A DNA stretch of 64,000 bases. Origin: Adiantum capillus-veneris. Taxonomy: Eukaryota; Streptophyta; Polypodiopsida; Polypodiales; Pteridaceae. Shown in pieces: positions 31,956 through 42,559 of the stretch. The stretch spans positions 93,721,840 through 93,785,839 of the forward strand of contig CM043971.1 in NCBI GenBank assembly GCA_014529385.2. The letters run 5' to 3'. The translations under genes were made by a program, and so were the position numbers. The notes beneath the pieces were generated by a model. That model was not told the origin of the DNA. It saw nothing but the letters and a program-made list of their open reading frames with translations, and did not search any database. Position 1 is the stretch's first letter. Each line of letters opens with the position of its first letter.

Positions 31956-32904
31956 TGTCACGTGACACATCCAACCCTATGTGTCCATGGACAAGCTACA
32001 CCATAACATGGTTTCCATCAGTCCAGTCAATCTAGATTAGAAGTGATCTGGCACTTTTTGTGAGTCTATTCGTAGACCGTGCATGCCCAGTACAGTTGCA
32101 TATCCTCTGGTTGCACACAGCATGATCATCAGTATTCCCATCAGAATCCATCAGATTCCATTAAGGAAATTTTCCAGTGCATTTAGCCTATTTTCTCTAT
32201 TTTTGACATTTTTCACTTATTAATTGAAGTGACTTTCCAACAAAAGTAGGTACGGCAATTTGGGTAAGAAAATATATAAGCAAACCAAAGTTAGCACTAA
32301 ATGGCAGATGAGCCAGGAGTATAGCAGGCCTTTGGCAACAGGTCCTCCCCTCTCTCAGCAAGAACCATCAAGAACCCACTAGCCTTGGCGTTTTCCCCTT
32401 CCATCAGCCCTAGCGTTTTTGTGCATCATCGCCAACCCTTGCCTTGGCGTTTTTGGCAAATATGGCGCAGCCTCATAGCCTCGAAATCAGCGTTTTCATC
32501 ATTGATAGAAGGCTGCCAACACAGCGTTTTCAGCAGTAGGTAAAGCCTGCGTTTTCAGCACTGAATCGCAGCAGGACTGCAGCGTTTTCAGCCCTAAAAC
32601 ACAGCAGCATCTCAGCGTTTTTTATAAGGCAAATTAGCGTTTTTCAGCAGCACCAAAACAGCCCCGAAAATCAGCGTTTTACTTGCAGCAGATTTCAGCA
32701 GTTAGCGTTTTTGGACAGCAGTTAGAACCATCCCATTTTCAGCCCTATTGTCATCGTCGCCATCCCGGTTGTCGTCGTCGACATAGCTTAGATCTGCAAC
32801 AGTTTTATGCATCATCATTGTACCCGTTTGTGCAATCACGTAGACCACTCTCGCCAACGAGAGTGGGGCTTTCGAAGGAGGGTTTTACAACGTCTCTGGT
32901 GTCG
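31956..32904 (+). repeat. Element B 3' LTR, first part
   Basis: Colinear with 27361-28305 of the 5' LTR, including the TATA box at 32273-32280 and the GCGTTTT array. It is interrupted after ggtgtcg by the solo LTR. Confidence 0.9.
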
Positions 32905-34324
32905 TGTCACCAGCGTGTGACTACTATCTATCCTTTTTGTTGATTTCTTTCTTATTATTTATTTACTTTCACTTTTTGGAAACACCCCCCGGCAAATCTA
33001 ACTACCCTGCATTGCATAGCTAGTGTGGAACTGTTCAGAGGGAGTCCAGGCATGAGGGCAAGAGAGCACTAAGGTTGGACAAGGACTATGGTCAGCCAAA
33101 GTGGGGTCATTGACTAGCCAAAGTGGAATCCTTTGCTACAGAGGCTACATTTCAGTTCTTGGTGTGGCTGCAGTGTACAAAGAGGGTCGGATGACCTAGA
33201 AAGCTACAATGGCAGCATCTCCTAAAATTTAGGGAATTGCTATTTTGGGACCTGAAAATGTGTTCGCGTCATTACCTCCCGAATGACAAGGGGAACATTT
33301 TATTACTCTGCCGTGAAGTCAACTGGGCAATCGGTCGGGAGATTTTTAGGCGGCAACCCCGAAACAGGAAATAGCATGTAAATGTGCCAAGTGGCACATT
33401 TCTGTGCACTTTCCTCATGCGTGAAGAGGGGGCGCTGATTTTAGAGAGGAGAGCGGCTCATTTGCAGCTTTTGTCACCGGTTGAGAGCTATGGAGTGCTT
33501 CCTTTCCCTCTTATGTACAGTGCGGTGCCAGGAGTGATGCCCTGCACGCTACGCACTGCCCTCTCTCCCCCCTATGGCAGTATGTTATGCCCCTCTAGTG
33601 GGCTTTTCAATTGACCAATGTACAATTATGTGGGTTCATGCGCGATTGCCGAGGCAAGAGCCTCTTGCACAAGTACTGGATTAGCTAGCGGCTAATCCCC
33701 CGCAGGTACAGGTGATTCGGAGAGGTTTCACGTGCGAAATCTCGTCCCGGGAAGGGCAAGTAGCCCTACATGTGCGGGAGCTCGAGGACTTGCTACGGAT
33801 GCGACCGGCACGCAAAACGGAGCCCGAAACAGTGAATTACAGCCTGCTGTGTATTTTTGCAGGTTTAGGGTTTTGGCCCTAAACGGACCCTAATACCCCC
33901 AGGAGGTTTGGGGACGCGAGGGGACCGCTGTACAGGTGATCTGGCGCATTTTCGGGGCAGAAAATAGAGAATTCAGCGTGCTGCAGATTCTCGACAGGTT
34001 TTGCAAAGTGTCTGTATGCGTCGGGAAAGTCATCCAATGCGTGGGAATACTGACTGTGAAGGGTCCTAGTACAGTTATGCTGCCGAAATCGGGCCAGAAC
34101 AGTTGAAATTCAGCCAAGGTTGTGCGGGGCAGCTTGTAGGGAACCACAACGTTTATTCCCTCTTTTAAAGAATAAAGAAATACCGAAAGGGGCGCCTATT
34201 TAGGGGCCAATCTGGTGTCGGTCTTCTCATACAGGTGCAATCTAGTAGCCTGTATCCCTTTCCCCTTTGTTGTGTCTTGAAAGTACAGGTAAAGTGGGCA
34301 ATAAATTAAATGGGTGAAAGCAAA
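32905..34324 (+). mobile_element. Solo LTR of an element A subfamily
   Basis: Starts TGTCACCAGCG exactly like the element A LTR and is colinear with it, but more diverged (for example 33340-33450). It ends about 70 bases early, at gggtgaaagcaaa. Flanking 5-mers tgtcg (32900-32904) and tatcg (34325-34329) look like a decayed duplication; the element B sequence resumes at once. The internal region was presumably removed by LTR recombination. Confidence 0.8.
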
Positions 34325-34518
34325 TATCGTATCTCTCTTCTCTCTATCTCTCAGTCTCATACACTTGCACGCCCAATGTCCACTCATTTTGTTCGTGATC
34401 ATAGCACTCTCCATTAAGAACGGAAGGCTCTCCCTTCCATAAGAACTAAAAGGAACCTTGAGCAAATATGGATCACTCATCTTGAGAAAGAACAACATTC
34501 ATTCCGCTGCACCTTACA
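34325..34518 (+). repeat. Element B 3' LTR, second part
   Basis: Resumes at tatctctc and ends CTTACA, matching 28306-28499. Confidence 0.88.
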
Positions 34519-35214
34519 TGCGGGGCGCTTCTCCAAATAACCACTCGTCCATCCCTGTAGGAGGCCACTTTCCTCTTCTCTCGAGCTGCCAGTATCTCGG
34601 ACATAACTTCTTTGATACGAGCAAGCTGTGTGAGTGTGAGGTCATCTCCAAGGAATATGCCCGTTTTCTTTAGAGTAGGACGCGTCTTCAAGAAGTCCTT
34701 TGCCTCCATGGATGGGAAGCGCATGATTAGAGCTCTTTCCTTTGAAGTCTCCCCATTTCCTTGTGTCTTCTTCCCTACCCTCCATGCCTTCGTATAAGAA
34801 GCCTCACTACCCATCATGCGGAGAAGTTCTTTGACTTCCCCACATTATCTCGGTCTTTTAGACCGGTTATTCATATGTGCAGAGCTCTAGTCTTCCTTCC
34901 CTGCTCTTCTGCCAAAGTAATGTTGATGATTGTAGGAGTGGGGATAGATGAAGTTTCTTTCCCTTTACCTTTCTTAGCGACTTCTATCCATTTCTCGGCC
35001 TCATCCGCCTTCTTTTGTGTCTTCGTGATTACATCCACCCACGAAGACGTCTTTGTCCCATTGTGTTTCTCTTCCTCTTTGATCATCCGTACCTGTTCCT
35101 TGATGACCTTGATTTCCCCTATCACCAAGGGTTGGAATTCACCTTTCTCTAGTCCATTGCTTGCTCTATCAGCAAGCTCTCGTTTGAGGGCTGAGACGTC
35201 TTCTTTGAGTGCTT
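34519..35214 (-). pseudogene. LINE beta1 ORF1: coiled-coil/RRM protein resembling animal L1 ORF1p
   Basis: Minus strand, 5' part of the LINE split by element B (tgcgg at 34519-34523 is the right duplication). Order: charged heptad-like region (ALKEDVSALKRELADRAS, IKEQVRMIKEEEKHN, 35210-35040); an RRM-like block (TGLKDRDNVG..VKELLRMMG, AWRVGKK, RALIMRFPS); then a C-terminal block (KKTGIFLGDDLTLTQLARIKEVM, ASYRDGRVVI) like the L1 ORF1p C-terminal domain (GIFINEDLT...). Frameshift and stop near 34870. Known plant LINE ORF1 proteins usually have DUF4283 plus a zinc knuckle, as the alpha LINEs here do. The assignment rests on pattern recall. Confidence 0.65.
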
Positions 35215-35228
35215 GAGAGAGAGAGAGA
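35215..35228. repeat. Short (GA)7 between two LINE 5' ends
   Basis: Separates the 5' end of beta1 (-) from the 5' UTR assigned to alpha3 (+). Confidence 0.85.
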
Positions 35229-35781
35229 TGAAATTTGTCAAAACCCTAATCCTCTTATACCGAATCTTGTCGTAACCCTAATCCCTTGCCTTTACGTGTC
35301 GGACCCTTCTCCACCGCCCTTTGCTCCTTCCTCCCCTTGCTATGTTCGTGGCCCCCCGTCCCATCGCATCATCCTCCCGCCTTGTCTTGGTCGCAGCTCT
35401 CAGCCCCCGTCCCTGCGTGCCATCGTTCCCCTCGCCTCTGCGTCACCCTTGCGCATCTGTTGTCCCCGTTGCTACACCGCCCGTGCACGTTTGTGAGGCT
35501 CAGCCGCTTTCGCCTCTCGCCACCCCTGCGCATCCTTGCTGCCTGCCCCACCTACCTGCTCTCTTGCGCCCCCCTCCCCCTCCCCAGTCTTGCCCGCCAC
35601 CCTAAACCCTACCCTCACCCTTGCCCTCCTGTCCGAACCCTTACCCGCTTGCCCTAACCCTTGCCCGCTATGCAAACCCTTATTGGCTGCCCTTCCAACC
35701 ACCTTTTTCGCCTCACATACACACACACTTACACTTTTTTTTTTGGTAAATCTTTTTTCTTATTTCACAAGTGGGAAACCT
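35229..35781 (+). other. C-rich leader with aaccctaa motifs (5' UTR of LINE alpha3, inferred)
   Basis: Contains several aaccctaat/aaaccct motifs (35242-35285, 35600-35690) resembling plant telo-boxes, and is C/T-rich throughout. LINE alpha4 has the same arrangement (GA tract, aaccctaa leader, ORF1) at 51260-51763. I therefore read this as the alpha3 leader, cut off from its ORF1 by element E. Pro/Leu-rich open frames here are compositional. Confidence 0.5.
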
Positions 35782-35786
35782 CTCTC
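35782..35786. repeat. Left target-site duplication of element E (imperfect)
   Basis: ctctc, compared with cactc at 47574-47578 (4 of 5). Both lie in CT-rich sequence, so chance similarity is possible. Confidence 0.5.
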
Positions 35787-36943
35787 TGTCACGTGTCGCA
35801 TCCAACCCTATGTGTCCGTGGACAAGCTACAGCATGATAAGGGTTCAGTTCAACCCAGTTAGTCTAGCTTAGGAAGTGTTCTGGCACTTTTGTGAGTCTG
35901 TTCGCTGACCGTGCATGCCCAGGCACTTAGAGTAGATGCATATCCTTTGGTTGCACATAGCATGATCATCAGCATTACCATCATAATCCATCAGGAGCAG
36001 TTTCCAATGCATAAAACCTATTTTCCCTATTTTTGACATTTTTCACTTATTTATTAAGTGGCTTTTGTTGGGAACTGGGTGGGGCAATTTTGCTAAAGTA
36101 ATATATAAGCAAACCTAGGGCTAGGCTAATCTGGCGGAAGAGGAGAAAGGGCATCAGGCAAATCATTGCAGCAGGCTTCTCTCTCCCCCTCTCAAGCAAG
36201 AACCAACTCTAACCCCCTGGCGTTTTCAACAACATATCCAGCGTTTCCAACTTCAACCCCCTGGCGTTTTCAGCATTCATCCTCATCGCCAGCAGACCCA
36301 GCCAGCAACGCTTGCAAGACTCAGCAGAGGTAGCGTTTTTTAGGACCTGCTGTTCAGCGATTTCAACTAGCCTACTCACTGTTATCTGGACAACCTACTT
36401 AGCGTTTTCTGCACCAGCAGGACAACGATTCCACAACAGTTTTACAGCAAGCAATACAACGTTTTTTGCAGCAGAAAATCAGCAACAACATAAAAAACAA
36501 CGTTCTTTGTCAACAGCCATTAGTGTTTTTGAACTAGCAAGCAATCAAGCGTTTTCAGCCTTCAAGTACACTGCAGAGATAGAGGTCGTCATCATTGGCA
36601 CCGCGGACTTCAAAGCATTCAGTCTCCCGCATTTGCATCATTTAGCTTCAATCTACACTTGTACCAGATTTGTGCAATCAATAGTGTAGACCTCTCTCGC
36701 CATCGAGAGAGGGGCCCTTGGAGGAGGGTTTTACAACATCCCTGGTGTCGTATTCTCCTCTCTCTCTATCTCTCAGTCTTAGCACCTTCTCGCACAGTGT
36801 CTATCCATTTTGTTTGTGATCACTTGTACTCTCTCATTAAAAAGCACGGAAGGCTCTCCCTTCCCTAAGAAGAAGGAACCTTGAGCACAGTTCGGAGCAC
36901 TCATCTTGAGCAAGGCTCAACATTCGTTCCGCTGCACCTTACA
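35787..36943 (+). repeat. Element E 5' LTR
   Basis: TGTCACGTGTCG start, CTTACA end, TATA box at about 36101-36108, then a GCGTTTT-rich transcribed part. It is similar to but clearly distinct from the B LTRs. Confidence 0.9.
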
Positions 36944-36944
36944 T

Positions 36945-36956
36945 TGGTATGAGAGC
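36945..36956 (+). promoter_or_regulatory. Element E primer-binding site
   Basis: TGGTATGAGAGC, one mismatch from the initiator-Met primer site. Confidence 0.9.
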
Positions 36957-37391
36957 TTTGGCAGTGTTCTGTATCACTCAAGGAAAGAACCACAAAAACC
37001 ATATAACTTTTGTTGCTTGTTGCGGTTGCACGTAACCCAAGACCTCTTGGGTGTGTCGATTCCTAATCGTGTTTTTGAAGAAGTGATAGGAAACCCAAGA
37101 AAGAAGGGCTTGTCCAGCCTCCCCTTGTGCCTCTTTTCACTCATTGAGTGCGGACCGTGCACTTAGCGGCCGGCCAATCGACGTGAGGTGGGAAAAAGCA
37201 ACCTTGGTGTGAGCGCTAGGCCGCCAAGGGGTGCGCCCGCGGAAAAGAGCAGACCTCGGGTGAAGAGAAGATCCTTCTCTAACACAGATTGCAAGCGAAA
37301 GAAGAACCTCAAGACCCCCAAGAACCCAAAAACCCAAGACCCACAAGAATCCAAGTTCCTCGTGAACTTAAGAACCAAAGATCACAGTGTA

Positions 37392-38096
37392 TGGCCATCA
37401 CCCGAAGCGGATTGGATACTTCGCATGGAGGTGGTGAGCATGGGAGTGGCGAAGAAGAGTTTTCCCCACCCTCCCCCTTCGCCATCTACGCCACGACTTG
37501 TACCAAATCCTATGGAGGCTTTAGTCAAGTCAATGATGGACATGATGGCACAACAAGAAGCGAATCGTGTTGCCTTGGAGCGTGAGCGCGACGCACACGA
37601 AGAAAGAAGAGCGGCCTTGGAGGCCGATCGTGAGGCACAAAGAGAATTACGCATGCAAGAATTGGTTCAACAGGTTCTCACCTCGAAGTCCGAGCCAGTC
37701 AAAGATGTTGGTAGTGCATCAAGTGGTGCAAGCCGAGATTCGGTATCCAACAACCCAATCACAGAGAAGTTGACTTTCAGTTAGTATGATGGTAAGATGG
37801 ATGCTACGGTTATTCATTCTTGGTTGCATCAATTTAATGCTTATTTTGCGACAACTAAGAAGACAGGAAATAGAAAGGTTTTGACGGTAGCTATGTACCT
37901 TGCTGGTGATGCCATAAATTGGTACCACGCATGGCAAGAGGCACAATTGGCCGCGCACCTAGAGGAAGCCGACAAATTCACGCTCCTTTCTTTCAATTGG
38001 GCCGATTTCCAAGACAAGCTCAAGGCGCGGTTTATGCCACCTCAGTACCTCGAACAATTGAAGGACGATTGGCGCGCTCTCAAGCAAAATGGTATG
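37392..38096 (+). pseudogene. gag: Element E gag, 5' part
   Basis: ATG at 37392 (MAITRSGLDTSHGG) matches the element B start; a frameshift near 37470 moves the frame to PSPSTPRLVPNPMEALVKSMMDMMAQQEANR. A coiled-coil (ALERERDAHEERRAALEADREAQ) and the Gag core (YDGKMDATVIHSWLHQ, INWYHAWQEAQLAAHL, RFMPPQYLEQLKDDWRALKQNGM) follow. TAG at 37782 corresponds to AAG in element B. The frame is cut at 38096 by element D and resumes at 42560. Confidence 0.85.
38092..38096. repeat. Left target-site duplication of element D
   Basis: gtatg, repeated exactly at 42555-42559. It lies at the Gly-Met codons of the element E gag. Confidence 0.95.
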
Positions 38097-39324
38097 TGTA
38101 AGGTGCAGCGGAATGAATGTTTGAACTTTGCTAAAGATGAGTGCTCCGAACTGTGCTCAAGGTTCCTTTTGTTTCTTATGGGAGGTAGAGCCTTCCGTTC
38201 TTAATGAGAGAATGCTATGATCATAAACAAAGTGAATGGACATTGTGCGTGCAAGTGTATGAGACTGAGAGATAGAGAGAGAAGAGAGATACGACACTAG
38301 AGATGTTGTAAAACCCTCCTCCGAAGGCCCCACTCTCATCGGCGAGAGTGGTCTACTATTGATTGCATAAATCTCTACAATGCTTGGACTTGCCGACGAT
38401 GTCGACGACGATGAGGACGACAACGAGACGGGCTGAAATCTGAAAATGCTAAGGGCTGAAATCTGCAAATCTTTATGTGTTGAATTCTGATTCTATGTTG
38501 GTGACGATGCCGATGACGCGCTGAAAACGCAGATGCTGAAATCTGCGTTTTCCGGGTTGAAACTGTAAACTTGGTGGAAACTAACCGTGCGGCGAGGAAC
38601 TGCTGCGGGAAGGTGAGATGTGCGAGGTTCGGGACTTGATCTGTGGTGTCTAAGGGCTGAAAACTGAAAACGCTGTGGTTTCTTGATGTTCCGTCGCGGT
38701 GAATCTGCAAAACGCTGGGTTATGATGCAGATGCAAAAACGCTAGGGCTGAAAATCTGCAAATCTGTCGCCGGTTGTTCTGCAAATGCAAAACGCTAGGC
38801 TGATCTGCTGTGTCGTGATGGCGCCGGGGCTGATCTGCTGTGCACCAACACGCCAGGGCTGATCTGATCCAAAAACGCTAGCTTTATGCTGTGAAGCAAA
38901 AACGCTAGGGCTTGGGGTTCTGCTGAGAAGTTGCCTGTTGAGCGAGTGCTTCTGCTGCCTCTTCTGTCGGAAAGTGCTAGCTCTGGTTTTCTTATATATA
39001 AACTTAGCAAAATTGCCCTACCTACTTTTCAACAAAAGTCACTTAAAAATAATAAGTGAAAACTGTCAAAAATACGGAAAATAGGTTAAATGCACTGGAA
39101 AATTCTCCTAATGGATTCTGATGAATTCTGATGGGAATGCTGATGATCATGCTGTGTGCAACCAGAGGATATGCATTTACACTAAGTGCTTGGGCATGCA
39201 CAATCTGCGAACAAACTCACAAAAGTGCCAGAACACTTCTAAATCTAGACTGACTGGACTGACTGAACCCTTGTCGTGTTGTAGCTTGTCCACGGAAACA
39301 TAGGGTTGGATGTGTCACGTGACA
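38097..39324 (-). repeat. Element D 3' LTR
   Basis: On the minus strand it starts TGTCACGTGACA (39324-39313) and ends CTTACA (38097). TATA box near 38993-39000, GCGTTTT array between 38990 and 38440. Nearly the same length as the 5' copy (1228 and 1231 bp). Confidence 0.92.
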
Positions 39325-39337
39325 TCCCCTCCTTTTC
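39325..39337 (-). promoter_or_regulatory. Element D polypurine tract
   Basis: The minus strand reads aaaaggagggga directly before the 3' LTR. Confidence 0.9.
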
Positions 39338-39501
39338 AAAGTGAGGTACTGGTACCGAACTGTATGGCGTCGAGGGAGATCGCCAATAGCATCCGGAATC
39401 CTGGAAGGGACTCTTCGCCAGCCCACTTTGATATGTGGGTCGTGCGGTACTTGAAATTCATAAAGGTCTGCAAAGCTTGCTTCTATGGGCCGCGCCGAAA
39501 G
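39338..39501 (-). pseudogene. Element D integrase-type C-terminal tail
   Basis: Minus strand, shifted frame after a 2-base deletion at about 39500 relative to element B. It contains SLPGFRMLLAISLDAIQFGTS and ends just before the polypurine tract. It is equivalent to the tail of elements B and E. Confidence 0.65.
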
Positions 39502-40818
39502 CTACAAAGTCTTCTGTGGCTCCTTCAATGCTTCAACTTCGTCTATAGTCCTGCGTCTACCTTCTTCAAGAATCTCCACGGCTGAAAATTCCTGAAACCA
39601 CTTCCAACACAAAAACATGGACATACCTATTCCATGTAAAGTGACTGGAAAAAATCTTGTCTTCCTCAAAGACTGTGCATGCAATGTAGATGAACAAATA
39701 GACGGAATGCCAAACCGTTCCCTGCACACACGCAAACAATGAGATCGAATCTTTCTCTTCTGATCTAAAGCAGTCAACTGTGGCAATTCACAACGGAAAT
39801 GCCCATGCTTGGTGCTCATACTTTCATGTGCTCTTTCTACAACTGTGTCGTGCCAAGGAAGAGATATGGAATGTGACTTCCTTGAATGCATACTTTTCAG
39901 CTTTTCATGAAAAATCCGCATACATTTGTGCTCATTCATGAGTGAAACGTGCTCAACGTACAATATGTCATGCCTAGGAAAAGGGATCACATAAAGACGC
40001 TAACTAAAATACAGGAAACTATCACGAATGAAACACTCGAACAATGCGTGCGTATCAATCATGCGAACACATAATACTTCCTGTAAGGATTCTTTGGACC
40101 TAGGCGCGAGAGCCAAGATCGGTTCTTCGTGATTGATCGAATCTGCAACGAGGTTAGCTTTGCTAGAAAAAGCATCAACTAACACATCATCCTTGTGAAC
40201 GCTCACGTCCTCTTTATGCAAATCATCATGCTTGTGAGAAATCACATCTTGATCATGCAAATCATCATGCTTGTCAGTGTCATCCAAATCATCATGCTCA
40301 TCATTATTATTCAAATCATCATGCTTCTCATAATCATGCAAATCCAGTGTGTCATGCTTTGGAGAAGAAGAGACAGAGAGAGTCTCCTTCTCCTGATTCT
40401 CTTGCATCTGTGCCTGAACTTGAGAAAGGAGTCGCAAGAATTCTTTCATGTGTTAATCGCGTTTCTCTTTGATTGCTTTGTTCTCGCGATCAAATTCTGC
40501 TTGTCTTGCTTTGTTCTCGCGATCAAATTTAGCTTGACTTTCTTTGTTCTTGCGATGTATGGCTGCCACTCTTTTTGTGTATTGACGCTCTATGGCTGCT
40601 ATCTTTTCTTCGTGCTCACGCTCTATTTCTGCTTTTCGGTCTAACTTCTTGTCCATAAACAACTGCGGCAACTCCTCCATAGGAGTTAGTGCAATCCTTG
40701 GCGTAAATGGGGAAGGGGGAGGGTCAGAAAAACCTCCTGGTGGGAAAAATTCTTCTTCGCCTCTCTCATGCTCATCACCTCCATGCGAAGTATCCATTCC
40801 GCTTCGGGTGATAACCAT
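39502..40818 (-). CDS. Element D fused protein: gag-type coiled-coil plus His/Asp-rich protein
   Basis: A single frame of 439 codons on the minus strand, interrupted only by TAA at 40450 and TAG at 40000, both in Gln position (element B has CAG at the latter). The start MVITRSGMDTSHGG matches gag of B and E. Residues ~50-120 form a charged coiled-coil with tandem FDRENKARQAE-type repeats. Residues ~135-205 are HDDL/LHD repeats. The remainder is unique sequence shared with element B (VLCVRMIDTHALFECFIRDSFLYF, SISLPWHDTVVERAHESM, RFGIPSICSSTLHAQSL, LCWKWFQEFSAVEILEEG). The junction QENQEKETLSVSSSPKHD shows where gag core and protease were lost. Function unknown. Preservation of this frame amid decay suggests it mattered recently. 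Confidence 0.72.
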
Positions 40819-40834
40819 CCACTGAAGTCTTGGG

Positions 40835-40985
40835 TTCGTGTGGGTTCTTGTGGTCTTGGGTTCTGATGTTCACGAGGAACTTGGGTTCTTGCGGGGTCTT
40901 GGGTTCTTAAGTTCACGAGGAACTTGGGTTCTTGAGGGTCTTGAGTTCTTGGGTTCTTGAGGGTCTTGAGGTTTTCTTTCGCTTG
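40835..40985 (-). repeat. Expanded CAAGAACC-type leader repeat of element D
   Basis: About 150 bases of repeated caagaacccaagac/ccacaagaaccc on the minus strand, longer than the same tract in B and E, directly upstream of the ATG. Confidence 0.75.
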
Positions 40986-41310
40986 CAATCTGTGTTCGAG
41001 AACGATCTTCTCTTCACCCGGGTTCTGCTCTTTTCCGCGGGTGCATCCCTTGACGGACTTGCGCTCTCACCAAGGTTGCTTTTTCCCACCTCACGTCGAT
41101 TGGCCGGCTGCTAAGTGCACGATCCGCTCTCAATGAGTGAAAAGAGGCACAAGGGGAGGCTGGACAAGCCCTTCTTTCTTGGGATTCCTATCACTCTTCA
41201 AAAAATGATTAGGAATCGACACGCCCAAGTGAACTTGGGTTTGTGCGACCTCAACAAGCAAATTTTTTTTCTTGTGGTTCTTTCCTTGAGTGATACAGAA
41301 CACTGCCAAA

Positions 41311-41322
41311 GCTCTGATACCA
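41311..41322 (-). promoter_or_regulatory. Element D primer-binding site
   Basis: The minus strand reads TGGTATCAGAGC, exact initiator-Met type, one base from the LTR. Confidence 0.95.
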
Positions 41323-41323
41323 A

Positions 41324-42554
41324 TGTAAGGTGAAGCGGAATGAATGTTTGAACTTTGCTCAAGATGAGTACTCCGAACTGTGCTCAAGGTTCCTTTTTGT
41401 TCTTATGGAAGGTAGAGCCTTTCGTTCTTAATGAGAGAATGCTATGATCATAAACAAAGTGAATGGACACTGTGCGTGCAAGTGTATGAGACTGAGAGAT
41501 AGAGAGAGAAGAGTGATACGACACCAGAGATGCCGTAAAACCCTCCTCCGAAGGCCCCACTCTCGTCAGCGAGAGTGGTCTACTATTGATTGCACAAATC
41601 TCTACAATGCTTGGACTTGCCAACGATGTCGATGACGATGAGGACGACGACGAGACGGGCTGAAATCTGAAAATGCTAAGGGCTGAAATTTGCAAATCTT
41701 TATCTGTTGAATTCTGATTTTATGCCGGTGACGATGCCGATGACGACGGTACGACGATGACGCTCTGAAAACGCAAATGCTGAAATTTCGTTTTCCGGGC
41801 TGAAACTGTAAACTTGGCGGAAACTAACCGTGCGGCGAGGAACTGCTGTGGGAAGGTGAGATGTGCGAGGTTCAAGACTCGATCTGCGGTGTCTAAGGGC
41901 TGAAAACTGAAAACGCTGATGTTTCTTGATGTTCCGTCGTGGTGAATCTGCAAAACACTTGGTTATGATGCAGATGCAAAAATGGTAGGGATGAAAATCT
42001 GCAAATCTGTCGCCAGATGTTCTGCAAATGCAAAACGCTAGGCTGATCTGCTGTGTCGTGATGGCGCCGGGGATGATTTGCTGTGCACCAACATGCCAGG
42101 GCTGATCCGATCCAAAAACGCTAGCTTTATGTTGTGAAGCAAAAAACGCTAGGGTTTGGGGTTCTGCTGAGAAGTTGCGTGTTGAGCGAGTGCTGCTGCT
42201 GGCTCTTCTGTCAGAAAGTGCTAGCTCTGGTTTTCTTATATACAAACTGAGCAAAATTGCCCTACCTACTTTCCAACAAAAGTCACTTAAAAATAATAAG
42301 TGAAAAATGTCAAAAATAGGGAAAATAGGTTAAATGCACTGGAAAATTCCCTAATGGATTCTGATGGGAATGTGATGATCTTGCTGTGTGCAACCAGAGG
42401 ATATGCATCTACACTAAGTGCCTGGGCATGCACGGTCTGCGAACACTCACAAAAGTGCCATAATACTTCTAAATCTAGACTGACTGGATTGACTGAACCC
42501 TTGTCGTGCTGTAGCTTGTCCACGGTCACATAGTGTTGGACGTGTCACGTGACA
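41324..42554 (-). repeat. Element D 5' LTR
   Basis: Minus strand, starts TGTCACGTGACA (42554-42543). Same organisation as the 3' copy. Confidence 0.92.
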
Positions 42555-42559
42555 GTATG

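Larger units (their letters stand above)
27361..34518 (+). mobile_element. Element B: non-autonomous gypsy element with gag, protease and a His/Asp-rich frame
   Basis: The 5' LTR is 27361-28499; the 3' LTR is 31956-32904 plus 34325-34518, interrupted by a solo LTR of family A. A tRNA-iMet primer site and a polypurine tract are present. The internal region encodes gag, zinc knuckle and protease closely related to element E. It then has a His/Asp-rich segment and an integrase-type C-terminal tail, with no RT, RNase H or integrase core. It lies inside LINE beta1. It presumably depended on proteins of an E-like element. Confidence 0.88.
38097..42554 (-). mobile_element. Element D: compact non-autonomous gypsy element, inverted inside element E gag
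   Basis: Minus strand. 5' LTR 42554-41324, primer site 41322-41311, polypurine tract at 39337-39325, 3' LTR 39324-38097. Perfect gtatg duplications. The internal region (about 2 kb) encodes only a gag N-terminal coiled-coil fused to the His/Asp-rich protein and the C-terminal block. Gag core, zinc knuckle, protease and pol are all absent. Confidence 0.93.

Noticed and set aside
35209-35862. Overlapping Pro/Leu/Ser-rich frames of 90-125 residues
   Set aside because: All frames of a C-rich leader stay open together; better explained as the untranslated LINE leader.
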